DNA of 64,000 nucleotides from Gryllotalpicola daejeonensis (lineage in GTDB: Bacteria > Actinomycetota > Actinomycetes > Actinomycetales > Microbacteriaceae). The DNA lies in contig NZ_BAABBV010000002.1 in assembly GCF_039538145.1 (NCBI RefSeq), forward strand, positions 62,001-126,000, read 5' to 3'. Below the pieces are notes generated by a model, which saw only the letters and a program-made list of their open reading frames with translations, had not been told where the DNA came from and did no database searches. Shown piece by piece: positions 1 through 9,053 of the stretch. The position numbers and the translations under genes were made by a program. Each line of letters starts with the position of its first letter. Positions within the stretch are counted from its first letter, which is position 1.

Positions 1-83
1 TCCTGATCGTCGTCCTGATCTTCCTGCTCGTGCGCGCGCAGCGGTCGTTCCGCGAATACGACGCACTGCACCCGGTCGCGTAG
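1..83 (+). CDS. 3' end of a membrane protein gene (partial)
   Basis: Only the last 26 codons are inside the window, ending at a TAG at 81-83. They encode one hydrophobic stretch (LIVVLIFLLV) followed by a short basic tail, as at the cytoplasmic end of a last transmembrane helix. The family cannot be named from this. A strong hairpin terminator follows 24 bp downstream. Confidence 0.6.
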   Translation, partial: LIVVLIFLLVRAQRSFREYDALHPVA

Positions 84-103
84 CCAGGCACACAGGCGGT
101 ACG

Positions 104-136
104 CAAAAGCCCCGGGCGGAAAGCCCGGGGCTCTTG
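104..136. terminator. Bidirectional hairpin terminator
   Basis: A perfect 10-bp stem (AGCCCCGGGC at 108-117, GCCCGGGGCT at 123-132) with loop GGAAA lies between the ends of two convergent genes. Short A and T runs flank it, so it can serve both the upstream plus-strand gene and the FKBP gene. Confidence 0.8.
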
Positions 137-152
137 CGTCATGACCGCTGGA

Positions 153-527
153 TTACTGAACGCCCAGCAGGTCGATCACGAAGATCAGGGTCTGGCCGCC
201 GAGCGGGTGGCCGCTGCCGGCGGGTCCGTACGCGAGGTGCGGCGGGATCGTGAGCTTGCGGCGACCGCCGACCTTCATGCCGGGGATGCCTTCCTGCCAG
301 CCGGCGATCAGTCCGCGCAGCGGGAACTGGATGGACTGGCCGCGGCTCCACGACGAGTCGAACTCCTCGCCGCTGTCGAAGCCAACGCCGACGTAGTGCA
401 CGTCGACCGTGGCGCCGGGCACGGCCTCTGCCCCGGTGCCGACCTCGAGGTCGACGATCTCGAGCTCGGTCGGAGCCGGGCCCTCGGGCGCCTCGATCTC
501 GGGCTTGGTCTTTTCGGTATCTGCCAT
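153..527 (-). CDS. FKBP-type peptidyl-prolyl cis-trans isomerase
   Basis: 124 residues, the size of a single cytoplasmic FKBP domain after a short acidic N-terminus. It carries the family core VHYVGVGFDSGEEFDSSW, then IAGWQEGIPGMKVGGRR and PPHLAYG with a C-terminal hydrophobic strand, the residues that form the proline-binding pocket. It should catalyse proline isomerisation in protein folding. I start at the ATG at 527; an in-frame TTG at 539 would add four residues, but neither start has a clear ribosome binding site. There is no signal peptide. It ends against the terminator at 108-132. Confidence 0.9.
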   Translation of the reverse strand: MADTEKTKPEIEAPEGPAPTELEIVDLEVGTGAEAVPGATVDVHYVGVGFDSGEEFDSSWSRGQSIQFPLRGLIAGWQEGIPGMKVGGRRKLTIPPHLAYGPAGSGHPLGGQTLIFVIDLLGVQ

Positions 528-750
528 GCCGTCAATCAAACCGGTTCGGGCGCTGCGCGCGCAAAGCGGTCAGTGGATCCACAGCCCGCTCTTGCCTGTT
601 CGCCACGACGGCGCGACACTTGAGGAAGGAACTCGTCGACCGCTCGGCTGCAGGCTCAGCCGCACCAGGGTCGGCGAGTTTTCATGTGCGCGAAACGCTG
701 AGTCCGTCTCTGACGCAGTCGTGCGGCCCGGGCATCCGCTCGCCCGCCGG

Positions 751-1923
751 TCAGCCCGTGAGAACGCGCTGGCGATCCTCGGTGACGGCGTGCAGCAGCC
801 GCAGCTCGTCGCGCTGCGCCCGCGCCCGCCCGTGATCGCTCTGGATGCGCTGCCGCGTGTACGCGAGCTCTGTCGCATCGCGGATGAAGCGCCGCATCGC
901 CTGCCGCACGCGGACGCCGTGAGTGCGCGCCCATAGCCGCGCCTGACGACGGCCCCCGCTCGTGCCGAGCAGATCGACCTCGGCCGCGGTGAACCAGCCG
1001 GCCCGCGCATACAGCGTCAGCGCCTGATAGGTCAGCTGCGCGTCACGCCGCCTGGCGATCAGCACGAAGATCGCCACGAGGGCGAAGATCGGCAGTTCGA
1101 CGATCAGATAGAAGAAGAACGCGCCGTTCTCGCTGAGCGCCGAGCCGAGGTTGAAGCCGGCGTGCAGCACGATCGCGAGCGCGAGGCCCGCCAGGAACAG
1201 GCCGATGGTGCGCCCGACGCGAGCAGGGCCGCGGCCCGCATAGCCGAGGGCGATGCCGGTGCACGAGGTGAAGGTGAGGTGGGCGAAGGGCGAGAGGATG
1301 CCGCGCACATAGAACGTGTAGGCGAGGTCGGTGTCACCGCCGTCGCGCAACGCCAGCCCGAAGTACTGGATGTTCTCGACGAAGGCGAAGCCGGCGGCGA
1401 TCGTCGCGGCGTAGACGACACCGTCGACCGGACCGTCGAAGGTGCGTCGGGCGATCAGGAAGATCAGCAGCACACCGACGCCCTTCGCGACCTCCTCGAC
1501 GACGGGTGATTGCACCGTGATCATGAAGAACTGGCTGCGGGTGACGCCGAGGTGGTGGCTGTAGAGGTTGAGGGTCTCGTCGACCACGAGCGCCGTGAGA
1601 ATCGAGACGCCCGCACCCCACATGAAGGCGAACACCCGGGCGAGGAACGGCTCGGGCTCCCACCGGTCGACCCACCGGACGACGGCGAGCACCGCGACCA
1701 GCGGTACGAGGGCGATCAGGCCGTTGAGCACGACCCCGCCGATGCCGAGCACACTCACGAGATACGAGACGACCCACATCACGGCGATCGCGCACACGAT
1801 GATGCCGACGACGATGGCGGCGTTCATCGTCACGTTGCGCGGGCGGCCGGAGAATGCGGGCAGGACCGGCGTGATGGCGCCCGTATCGGAGGTGGGCGGA
1901 GCGTACGGATCGGTCGCGTTCAT
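751..1923 (-). CDS. PrsW family intramembrane metalloprotease
   Basis: 390 residues with a proline-rich cytoplasmic N-terminus and about eight hydrophobic segments. It has the PrsW signatures: VVEEVAKG near residue 141, FAFVENIQYFG, and later membrane histidines (PFAHLTFTS, VLHAGFN), which together would bind the catalytic zinc. PrsW-type proteases cut membrane substrates such as anti-sigma factors; the target here is unknown. The C-terminal 100 or so residues are soluble and basic. About 220 bp on its 3' side, up to the FKBP gene, show no gene. Confidence 0.85.
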   Translation of the reverse strand: MNATDPYAPPTSDTGAITPVLPAFSGRPRNVTMNAAIVVGIIVCAIAVMWVVSYLVSVLGIGGVVLNGLIALVPLVAVLAVVRWVDRWEPEPFLARVFAFMWGAGVSILTALVVDETLNLYSHHLGVTRSQFFMITVQSPVVEEVAKGVGVLLIFLIARRTFDGPVDGVVYAATIAAGFAFVENIQYFGLALRDGGDTDLAYTFYVRGILSPFAHLTFTSCTGIALGYAGRGPARVGRTIGLFLAGLALAIVLHAGFNLGSALSENGAFFFYLIVELPIFALVAIFVLIARRRDAQLTYQALTLYARAGWFTAAEVDLLGTSGGRRQARLWARTHGVRVRQAMRRFIRDATELAYTRQRIQSDHGRARAQRDELRLLHAVTEDRQRVLTG

Positions 1924-1930
1924 CGCAGTC

Positions 1931-3313
1931 TCACTCGGTGATCTCGAACACCTTGCCCGGGTTCAGGATGCCCCGCGGGTCGAAGACGGCCTTCACCTGG
2001 CGCTGAAGAGCATACGAGTCGGGCCCGAGCTCGTCGATGAGGTGGTGGCGCTTGAGGATGCCGACGCCGTGCTCGCCCGTCAGGGTGCCGCCGAGCTCGA
2101 GCGCGGCGCGGAACAGCGCGTCAGAGGCGGCGCGCACCTTCGGGGTGAGCACCCCGCCCTCGACGACGAAGTTGGGGTGCAGGTTGCCGTCGCCCGCGTG
2201 CGCCACGGTCGGGATGCGCACGTCGAACTCGCGCGAGATCTCCGCGATGACGTCGAAGGCGTCGGCGAGCCGCGTGCGCGGCACCGAGACGTCCTCGATG
2301 AGCACCTCGCCACGGGAGGCGAGCGCGGGGTGGAAGGCACGGCGGATGCTGAGCAGCTGCTCCCCCGTGGCGGCATCCGTCGACACGCGCGCCTGCCCGC
2401 CCGCCTGCTCGATGAGCTCGACGGCCCTCAGCACCGTGTCCGGCGCGGGGGACGCGTCGAACTGCACGAGCAGGAATCCGTCGCCCGTCGCCGGGCCCAT
2501 CGCGTCGCGGATGACCGCGTCACCCAGGTACTCGCGCACGGCGTCGAGCGCCTGGCTGTCGACGAGCTCCATCACCGCGGGGCGCAACCGGGCGCCGACG
2601 ATCGCGGTCGCCGCAGTGGCCGCCTGCCGCACCTGCGGGAAGAACGCGCCGAGGGTGACGACGTCACCCGTCGGACGCGGAAGCACCCGCACCGTCGCCT
2701 CGACGACGACGCCGAGGGTGCCCTCGGAGCCCACGAACAGCGCGGTCAGGTCGTAGCCGGTGACGCCCTTGACCGTGCGGTGGCCGGTCTGGATCAGCCG
2801 CCCGTCGGCGAGCACCACCTTGAGGCCGAGCACCGCCTCGCGCGTCACGCCGTACTTGGCGCACAGCAGGCCGCCCGCGTTCGTGGCGATGTTGCCGCCG
2901 ATCGACGAGATCGCCTTGCTGGCGGGGTCGGGGGCGTACCAGAGACCGTAGGGCGCGAGTGCCGCGTCGAGATCCGCGTTGATCACACCGGGTTCGACGA
3001 CCGCGAGCTCGTTCGCCGGGTCGATCTCGAGAATGCGGTTCATCTTGACGACCGAGAGGACGATGACGCCCGCGCCGCCGACGGCGCCCGCGGCGAGACC
3101 CGTGCCCGCGCCGCGGGGCACCACCCCGACGCCTGCCTCGCTGGCGAGCCGCAGCGTCGCCTGCACCTGCTCGACACTGGTCGCCTCGACGAGCGCGAGC
3201 GGAGTGCCGGAGGCCAGGAAGCCTGATTTGTCGGTGCGTACCGTCGCGAGCCGCTCAGGGGCGACGGTCACCGCGTCGCCCAGCTCGGAGGTCAGTCGGG
3301 CCACGAGATCCAT
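1931..3313 (-). CDS. FAD-binding oxidase, GlcD/D-lactate dehydrogenase type
   Basis: 460 residues with the FAD-binding type 4 domain in the first half (VVPRGAGTGLAAGA, then SSIGGNIATNAGG and VGSEGTLGVV, which hold FAD) and the FAD-oxidase C-terminal domain with HAGDGNLHPN and TGEHGVGILKR. These are the marks of glycolate oxidase subunit GlcD and D-lactate or 2-hydroxyglutarate dehydrogenases, which oxidise 2-hydroxyacids to 2-ketoacids. The exact substrate cannot be read from sequence. No GlcE/GlcF partner is nearby. The gene is divergent from the glycosyltransferase at 3365. Confidence 0.88.
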   Translation of the reverse strand: MDLVARLTSELGDAVTVAPERLATVRTDKSGFLASGTPLALVEATSVEQVQATLRLASEAGVGVVPRGAGTGLAAGAVGGAGVIVLSVVKMNRILEIDPANELAVVEPGVINADLDAALAPYGLWYAPDPASKAISSIGGNIATNAGGLLCAKYGVTREAVLGLKVVLADGRLIQTGHRTVKGVTGYDLTALFVGSEGTLGVVVEATVRVLPRPTGDVVTLGAFFPQVRQAATAATAIVGARLRPAVMELVDSQALDAVREYLGDAVIRDAMGPATGDGFLLVQFDASPAPDTVLRAVELIEQAGGQARVSTDAATGEQLLSIRRAFHPALASRGEVLIEDVSVPRTRLADAFDVIAEISREFDVRIPTVAHAGDGNLHPNFVVEGGVLTPKVRAASDALFRAALELGGTLTGEHGVGILKRHHLIDELGPDSYALQRQVKAVFDPRGILNPGKVFEITE

Positions 3314-3364
3314 GTCCCGATGTTATTGCCGACATACGATGGTGGGCGGAGAGGAGAACGTCAC

Positions 3365-4168
3365 GTGAGCTCACTCGCTGTCGTGATCCCCGCACTGAAC
3401 GACGCCGAGATGCTGCAGCACGCGCTCGAGGCGCTGGCTGCGCAGACGCGGCCGGTGGATGACATCGTGGTCGTCGACAACGGCAGTACGGATGCCACGG
3501 CCGAGGTCGCCCGCAGGGGCGGCGCCCGCGTCCTGTTCCAGCCGCAGCGCGGAATCATGTCGGCGTCTGCGACGGGGTACGACGCCGTGCACACCGATCT
3601 CATCGCGCGCATCGACGCCGACTCGCGCCCCCCGGCGGATTGGGCTGCGCGCGTCGTCGCCGAGCTCGATGCGTCTCCCGCGGTCGGAGTTCTCACGGGC
3701 CCTGGCTCGTTCTACGGACCGCACCGGTGGGCCAACTGGCTCGGCGAGCATCTCTACATTCCCGCGTACTTCCACATCGTCGGCCCCTGGCTCGGCGGCC
3801 CGCCGATCTTCGGGTCGAACTTCGTCATGCGGGCCTCGGTGTGGAACGAGGTGCGCGGGCTCGTGCACCGTGATGACCCGCGCCTGCACGACGACCTCGA
3901 CCTCGCGCTGCACCTGCCGCTCGACGTCGTCGTGCGCTACGACGAGACGCTGCGCGTCGGCGTCTCGGCCCGGCCGCTGGAGAGCTGGGGCGGCCTCGGT
4001 CGGCGGCTCGGCTGGGCGTACCGCACCTTCGCGGCGCACTGGCCCGAGGCATCCCCCTGGGCTCGCCGCGCGGCTCGTCGCAATTGGGTGTCGCGCGCCG
4101 TCACGCCCGCGGAGGCCACAGACCCCGACACGGCCGCGCAGCGGCCGGACGAGCTCAGCGCGCGCTGA
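3365..4168 (+). CDS. Family 2 glycosyltransferase
   Basis: 267 residues. The GT-A fold begins at once with VVIPALND, then VDNGSTDAT for nucleotide-sugar binding and the metal-binding DxD as IDADS (residues 83-87). No transmembrane anchor is evident. I choose the GTG at 3365 because AGGAG at 3352-3356 lies 8 bases ahead; the longer frame from 3320 has no such site. Acceptor and sugar are unknown. Its stop overlaps by 14 bp the stop of the convergent hydrolase gene. Confidence 0.85.
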   Translation: MSSLAVVIPALNDAEMLQHALEALAAQTRPVDDIVVVDNGSTDATAEVARRGGARVLFQPQRGIMSASATGYDAVHTDLIARIDADSRPPADWAARVVAELDASPAVGVLTGPGSFYGPHRWANWLGEHLYIPAYFHIVGPWLGGPPIFGSNFVMRASVWNEVRGLVHRDDPRLHDDLDLALHLPLDVVVRYDETLRVGVSARPLESWGGLGRRLGWAYRTFAAHWPEASPWARRAARRNWVSRAVTPAEATDPDTAAQRPDELSAR

Positions 4169-5060
4169 GCTTCTCGCTGGTGCGGAACAGTTGCACCATG
4201 TCGAGCGCGAGCTGGTGCGGTGTCGTCTCGCACGGGCTGTGCCCCGTGGCATAGACCGCCACCGATGCGCCGATGCGCTTCGCGAAGCGGCGGTACAGCT
4301 TGGCGCGCCACAGGTCGTGCTCCCCCGCGACCACGAGCTTCGGGATGGCCGAGTCGCGCAGCTCCTGATAGAGGTTCGGCGTCGTCATCATCAGACCGAC
4401 GATGCCGTCGACGCTTTCGCGCCGGGTGTGGTCGAGCCGCGCATTGGCGAACTTCAGGCGCTCTGGTGTGACCTTGCTGAAGTTGGTGCGCACGTTCCAG
4501 ATCATCACGCCGCCGAAGTTGTGCTTCGTGAAGAACGGCAGGCGCGTGAGCCAGCCGACGGTACGGATGCCGCGGAACACCTGGCCCGTCAGCGGCGGCG
4601 TCGCCAGCAGCGTGAGGGTGCGGACGAGCTCGGGTCGCTGCACGGCGACCAACTGCGCCACGATGCCTGCGAACGAGAACCCCAGCAGGTGCACCGGCGT
4701 GGTGCCGGCCTCGATGAACGCGACCATGTCTTTGACGAACAGCTCGTAGCTCCAGCCGTCGTCACCGGCGGGGCCCGCGTCTGCCGACTCGTACTGGCCG
4801 GGCAGGTCGTAGCTCTGCACGAAGTAGCCCTCGTCGGCGAGGATCGGCGCGAGGAGCGCGAAGTCCTCTTTCGAGCCGGTGATGCCGGGCACCATGACCA
4901 CGCGCTCGTTCGCCGGGTCGCCGAGATCCCAGGCCGCGAGGGAGCCGCTCGGGGCTTCGAAGCGGTACGTCCGGGTGCCCTTCGGCGCGACGGACCAGTC
5001 GATCGGCGGCAGTGCCTCATCGAGCCCGTAGGCGTGCTCGGCGGTGGTGGGAAGCGTCAT
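4155..5060 (-). CDS. Alpha/beta hydrolase (tandem paralogue 1)
   Basis: 301 residues of alpha/beta-hydrolase fold. The nucleophile elbow is GFSFAG (Ser at about 129), with a late GEHD acid and GHSP histidine completing the triad. It is clearly paralogous to the gene just upstream, sharing PSG(S/I)LAAW, GSKEDF and PPLTG blocks. The ATG at 5060 overlaps the TGA of that gene (ATGA), so the two are probably translationally coupled. Substrate unknown. Confidence 0.85.
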   Translation of the reverse strand: MTLPTTAEHAYGLDEALPPIDWSVAPKGTRTYRFEAPSGSLAAWDLGDPANERVVMVPGITGSKEDFALLAPILADEGYFVQSYDLPGQYESADAGPAGDDGWSYELFVKDMVAFIEAGTTPVHLLGFSFAGIVAQLVAVQRPELVRTLTLLATPPLTGQVFRGIRTVGWLTRLPFFTKHNFGGVMIWNVRTNFSKVTPERLKFANARLDHTRRESVDGIVGLMMTTPNLYQELRDSAIPKLVVAGEHDLWRAKLYRRFAKRIGASVAVYATGHSPCETTPHQLALDMVQLFRTSEKLSAR

Positions 5061-5953
5061 GCGAGTTGCTCCGCGCGTCGGAATGTCGTGATCATGTCCA
5101 GCGCGAGTTGGTTGGGAGTCGTCTCGCACGGGCTGTGACCCGTGCGGTAGACAGCGAGTTCTGCTCCGATCCTATCCGCGTACTCAGCATGCAGCCGGAC
5201 GGGCCACAGGTCGTGCTGCCCGGTGGCGACCAGGATCGGGATGCCTGCAGCGGCGACCGCCGCAGTGACATCCGGCGTCGCCATCATGAGGCTGATGATG
5301 TCGTCGACGCTCTCACGCCTGGTCACCTCGAGGCGCGCGCGCACGAAGGCGAGGCGGCGCTCGTCGACGGCATTCTTGTTGGTCTGGATGCCCCACAGCA
5401 TCAACCCTGCCCCGAGGTGCGCGGTCGCGAAGCGCGCGAGCGGCCCGATGATCTTGATGCCGCGGAACACGTTGCCGGTCAGTGGCGGAGCTGTGAGCAG
5501 GGTGAGGCTCAGGAATAGCTCCGGTCGTTCGACCAGGGCGAGCTGCGCGACGATGCCCGCGAACGAGTACCCGAGCACGTGTGCTGGGCCGCCCGCCTCG
5601 AGGAAGGCGATGAAGTCGGCGAGGTAGAGGTCGTAGTCCCAGCGTCCGGTCGTGCGCGACGGGCCGGCGGCAGCGGACTCGTACTGGCCCGCGAGGTCGT
5701 AGGCCTGCACGAAGTACCCGGCCTCGACGAGCGGAGGGGCGAGCAGCAGGAAGTCCTCTTTAGAACCGGTGGCGCCCGGCACGAGCACGACGCGGGGGTT
5801 CACGGGGTCGCCGATCGACCAGGCGGCGAGGATGCCACTGGGAGCCTCGAAGCGGAACGCGGTAGCACGCGGGTCGGGCTCGGCCCAGTCGATGGGTTGC
5901 AGGGATGCGTCGAGCCGGGCCGCTTCAGCCCGCGTGTCGACCGCCGTCTGCAT
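5057..5953 (-). CDS. Alpha/beta hydrolase (tandem paralogue 2)
   Basis: 298 residues with the same layout as its downstream paralogue: YFVQAYDLAGQYESA, nucleophile elbow GYSFAG, GQHD and GHSPCETTPNQLALDM at the end. I start at the ATG at 5953; a GTG at 5977 is possible. It is the first gene of the two-gene unit. The pair looks like a local duplication that has diverged considerably. Confidence 0.83.
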   Translation of the reverse strand: MQTAVDTRAEAARLDASLQPIDWAEPDPRATAFRFEAPSGILAAWSIGDPVNPRVVLVPGATGSKEDFLLLAPPLVEAGYFVQAYDLAGQYESAAAGPSRTTGRWDYDLYLADFIAFLEAGGPAHVLGYSFAGIVAQLALVERPELFLSLTLLTAPPLTGNVFRGIKIIGPLARFATAHLGAGLMLWGIQTNKNAVDERRLAFVRARLEVTRRESVDDIISLMMATPDVTAAVAAAGIPILVATGQHDLWPVRLHAEYADRIGAELAVYRTGHSPCETTPNQLALDMITTFRRAEQLA

Positions 5954-6060
5954 AGCTCTTATTGTGCTCTTCCTCACGAATCCGCCTGTTCACCGTGCCG
6001 CACCGGGGAAACCGAGCCCGTTGCACGGGTATTCCGACCGCCATGCCAAGTCTGGCCGGG

Positions 6061-6076
6061 GTGCGACGGGTCGCAC
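6061..6076 (-). terminator. Small hairpin at the 3' end of the HNH gene
   Basis: GTGCGA/TCGCAC pairs perfectly around a CGGG tetraloop and touches the stop codon of the DUF222-HNH gene. A second short hairpin (CCCGT/ACGGG, 6017-6029) follows downstream in the sense of that gene. There is no clear U run, so a terminator role is tentative. Confidence 0.35.
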
Positions 6077-7461
6077 TACCTGGCGACCGGTCCTCCGGGT
6101 GGCGCCGCTCCGGGTGGTGCTCCGGCGTGCTGGTTGAGTTTGGCGGCTGTGCCGTTGCCGGCGGGTGTCCAGTCGATGACCCGCCCGCCGTGGGCGTAGC
6201 GGGTTTCGGGGGTGCCGGTGATGATCCGGATCCGCCACGGTCCGGTGTCGATTTCGTGGTGGTGGAACCAGCACAGCAGGACGCCGTTGTCGAGGTCGGT
6301 GTTGCCGCCGTCCTTGAAGCTGATCACGTGGTGCACCTCGCACCACTGCGCGGGCACCGTGCACCCCGGGATCAGACAGGTGCCGCCGTCCCGCAGGGCG
6401 ATCGCGCGCCTTTGGCGGCGGGTGAACCCGCGCACGCTGCGGCCGAGCCGCAGCACCTGCCCGTCCTCGTCGAAGATCACCGTCTGGATCCCGCCCGCGC
6501 ACGCGGCCTGCTCGGCCTCAGCCACAGGCACGGGTTCGGGGGTGCCGGCGTAGAACGCCAACCCCTCACCCGACTGCAGCTCTTTGACGGTGGTGGAGAT
6601 CCACACGGTGGGGTGGTCCCCGCCCATCTCCGGCACCTCGGCGGAGGGGGCCTGGGCGGCGAACACGTCCCGCAGCAGGTCGGCGTTCACCTGCCCGCGC
6701 GTGCGCCCATCAGCAGGTGCCCGCCCATCACCCGGCGTCAGCTCGTCGGACGGGGTGAAGGTGACGGTCTTCTTCCCTTTCGGGTTGACGAACGCGTCCA
6801 GCACCCCGCGGATGACGGCGGCGTGCCCGGCCGGCAGCAGGCCGGACACCTTCGCCACCCCATCCACCGTGGGGCTGATCCAGAAGAACCGCTCCGCCAT
6901 CGCCTTCGCCGCCTGGTCTTCGACGACCCGAACGTCCAACAGCGCGGCCTTCTCCGCCGCCTTAGCTTTCACCTCATCCGCCCCGGCCGTGGTCGCGAGC
7001 TCCACAAGCTCCGCCTCCACCAGCGAGAGTTCAGCGGCATCCGCGCGGCCGAGGTCTTTCCCGGCCGCCTTCTGCAGCTCGCCGGTGATCGCCGCGGCCG
7101 CCTCCCGCCCGATCCGCCCGTCCAACACGGCGGCCTCGACAGTGGGAAGCTTCTTCAACTCCGTCGCCTGCGCGACGAGCTTCTGAGCCTCCTTGCCCGA
7201 GGACTTCGTGATCCCCTGCAAAGCCCCGGCGGCGGTCTTGAACCCCAACCGCCTCGCCAGGGAATCCGGCGCCTCGGGGTCCGAGCGATGCTGCACCTCC
7301 CCGGCGACCGCCAGCTCCACCGCATCCAGGTGTCGGCGGACGGCGGCAAGATCCTCCGCAAGCCGTACCAGCTGCCCATCCGTCAACGCGGCAGGGTCAA
7401 CAGGCAGCGCGCCCGCCAGGCGCGCAAGCGCCCCGCACGCGGCAGACCCGACCTTCGACAT
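6076..7461 (-). CDS. DUF222 and HNH endonuclease domain protein
   Basis: 461 residues. The N-terminal and middle part, rich in Ala, Leu and charged residues, matches the DUF222 (13E12 repeat) type that is abundant in actinobacteria. The C-terminal part has an HNH nuclease motif: CLIPGCTVPAQWCEVHHV, then LDNGVLLCWFHHHEID, with Cys pairs for zinc. Such genes are multicopy and variable in Microbacteriaceae and some relate to mobile elements, but no function is established. Flanking genes are unrelated. The start is an ATG at 7461. Confidence 0.88.
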   Translation of the reverse strand: MSKVGSAACGALARLAGALPVDPAALTDGQLVRLAEDLAAVRRHLDAVELAVAGEVQHRSDPEAPDSLARRLGFKTAAGALQGITKSSGKEAQKLVAQATELKKLPTVEAAVLDGRIGREAAAAITGELQKAAGKDLGRADAAELSLVEAELVELATTAGADEVKAKAAEKAALLDVRVVEDQAAKAMAERFFWISPTVDGVAKVSGLLPAGHAAVIRGVLDAFVNPKGKKTVTFTPSDELTPGDGRAPADGRTRGQVNADLLRDVFAAQAPSAEVPEMGGDHPTVWISTTVKELQSGEGLAFYAGTPEPVPVAEAEQAACAGGIQTVIFDEDGQVLRLGRSVRGFTRRQRRAIALRDGGTCLIPGCTVPAQWCEVHHVISFKDGGNTDLDNGVLLCWFHHHEIDTGPWRIRIITGTPETRYAHGGRVIDWTPAGNGTAAKLNQHAGAPPGAAPPGGPVAR

Positions 7462-7640
7462 GCCCCGAGTCTACCGAACACAACTTCGAATTGGAAGACG
7501 CAGTTACGAATACCTATTCACATGTGACCCGAGCACGCCGACTTCTCCACACGCCCGCGCACCCAGGCATCCGCCCGCAGAATCACGCTAAATCGAGCCA
7601 CCGACACCGCCCTCACCCGGCATCAGCCCCGGGCCACCCA

Positions 7641-9035
7641 TCAGTCGCCGGCTGGCGCACCCGACAGCCGCTCGGGCGACAGCTCGAGAGTCACCTGCTC
7701 GCGCGTCATGAGTCCGGACTCAACGACGAGATCGGCGATGCTGCGGCCCGTGAGCAGCGCCGTCTTGGCCAGCGCTGCGGATGCCTGGTAGCCGATGAAC
7801 GGCGTCAGTGCGGTCACGACACTGACGCTCGAGCCGACCATGCCCGCGAGCCGCTGCTCGTTCGCGACGATGCCCTCGACGCAGTTCACGCGCAGGGTGA
7901 GGAACGCCTGGCGCATCCAGGTGATCGACTGCAGCAGTGAGTGCGCAATCACCGGCTCGAACGCGTTCAGCTGCAGCTGGCCCGCCTCGACCGCCATCGT
8001 GACGGTCGTGTCGGCGCCGACGACGGAGAAGGCGACCTGGTTGACCGCCTCGGGAATGACCGGGTTCACCTTGCCGGGCATGATGCTCGAGCCGGCCTGC
8101 TTCGGCGGCAGACTGATCTCGCCGAAGCCGGCCTGCGGCCCCGACGACAGCAGGCGCAGGTCGTTGCAGATCTTCGACAGCTTGACCGCCGCGCGCTTCA
8201 GTGCCGACGAGAAGGTCATGAACACGCCCGTGTCGCTCGTCGCCTCGATCAGATCGCCCGCGGTGGTAAGCTCGAGCTCGGTGATCTCGGAGAGATGGCG
8301 GCGCACCGCTGCCGCGTACCGCGGGTCGGCGTTGATGCCCGTGCCGATCGCGGTCGCGCCGAGGTTGATCTCCGACAGCAGCGGCAGGGTGTCGGTGATG
8401 CGGTCGATGTCCTCCGACATCGTGGTGGCCCAGCCGTGGAACTCCTGCCCGAGGGTGAGCGGGACGGCGTCCTGCAGCTGCGTTCGCCCGATCTTGAGGA
8501 TGTGCGCGAATTCCACTCCCTTGGCCGCGAAGGCGTCGCGCAGCATCCGCATCTCGCCCAGCATGCTCGAGAGGGAATACATCATCGCGATCTTGATCGC
8601 CGTCGGGTAGACGTCGTTGGTCGACTGGCTGCGGTTGACGTCATCGAGCGGGCTCAGGAAGGCGTACTCACCCTTCGCGTGGCCTCCGAGTTCGAGGGCG
8701 CGGTTCGCGATGACCTCGTTCGCGTTCATGTTGGTCGACGTGCCCGCCCCGCCCTGGATGACGCCCACGATGAACTGATCGTGCAAACGCCCGCCGATCA
8801 CCTCGGCGCACGCCGCATCGATCAGAGCCGCCTTGTCGGGCGCGAGTACGCCCAGTTCGAGGTTGGCTCGAGCGGCGGCCTGCTTCACAGACGCCAACGC
8901 GACGACGAGCTCGGGGTAGACCGAGATCTGCCGCTTGCTGATCGGGAAGTTGTCGACGGCTCGGGCGGTGTGAATGCCCCAATATGCCTCGTCGGGTATC
9001 TGGCGCTCGCCCAGCGAGTCTGTCTCGGTACGCAC
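7641..9035 (-). CDS. aspA: Aspartate ammonia-lyase
   Basis: 464 residues, the usual family length. It contains the fumarase/aspartase signature GSSIMPGKVNPVIPE in the flexible active-site loop and the early RTETDSLGERQIPDEAYWGIHT block typical of aspartases. It should convert L-aspartate to fumarate and ammonia in the cytoplasm. The start is a GTG at 9035. It follows an aldehyde dehydrogenase gene on the same strand after 18 bp, so co-transcription is likely. About 180 bp with nothing recognisable separate its stop from the HNH gene start. Confidence 0.92.
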   Translation of the reverse strand: MRTETDSLGERQIPDEAYWGIHTARAVDNFPISKRQISVYPELVVALASVKQAAARANLELGVLAPDKAALIDAACAEVIGGRLHDQFIVGVIQGGAGTSTNMNANEVIANRALELGGHAKGEYAFLSPLDDVNRSQSTNDVYPTAIKIAMMYSLSSMLGEMRMLRDAFAAKGVEFAHILKIGRTQLQDAVPLTLGQEFHGWATTMSEDIDRITDTLPLLSEINLGATAIGTGINADPRYAAAVRRHLSEITELELTTAGDLIEATSDTGVFMTFSSALKRAAVKLSKICNDLRLLSSGPQAGFGEISLPPKQAGSSIMPGKVNPVIPEAVNQVAFSVVGADTTVTMAVEAGQLQLNAFEPVIAHSLLQSITWMRQAFLTLRVNCVEGIVANEQRLAGMVGSSVSVVTALTPFIGYQASAALAKTALLTGRSIADLVVESGLMTREQVTLELSPERLSGAPAGD

Positions 9036-9053
9036 CAGACCACCCTGCCCCCG

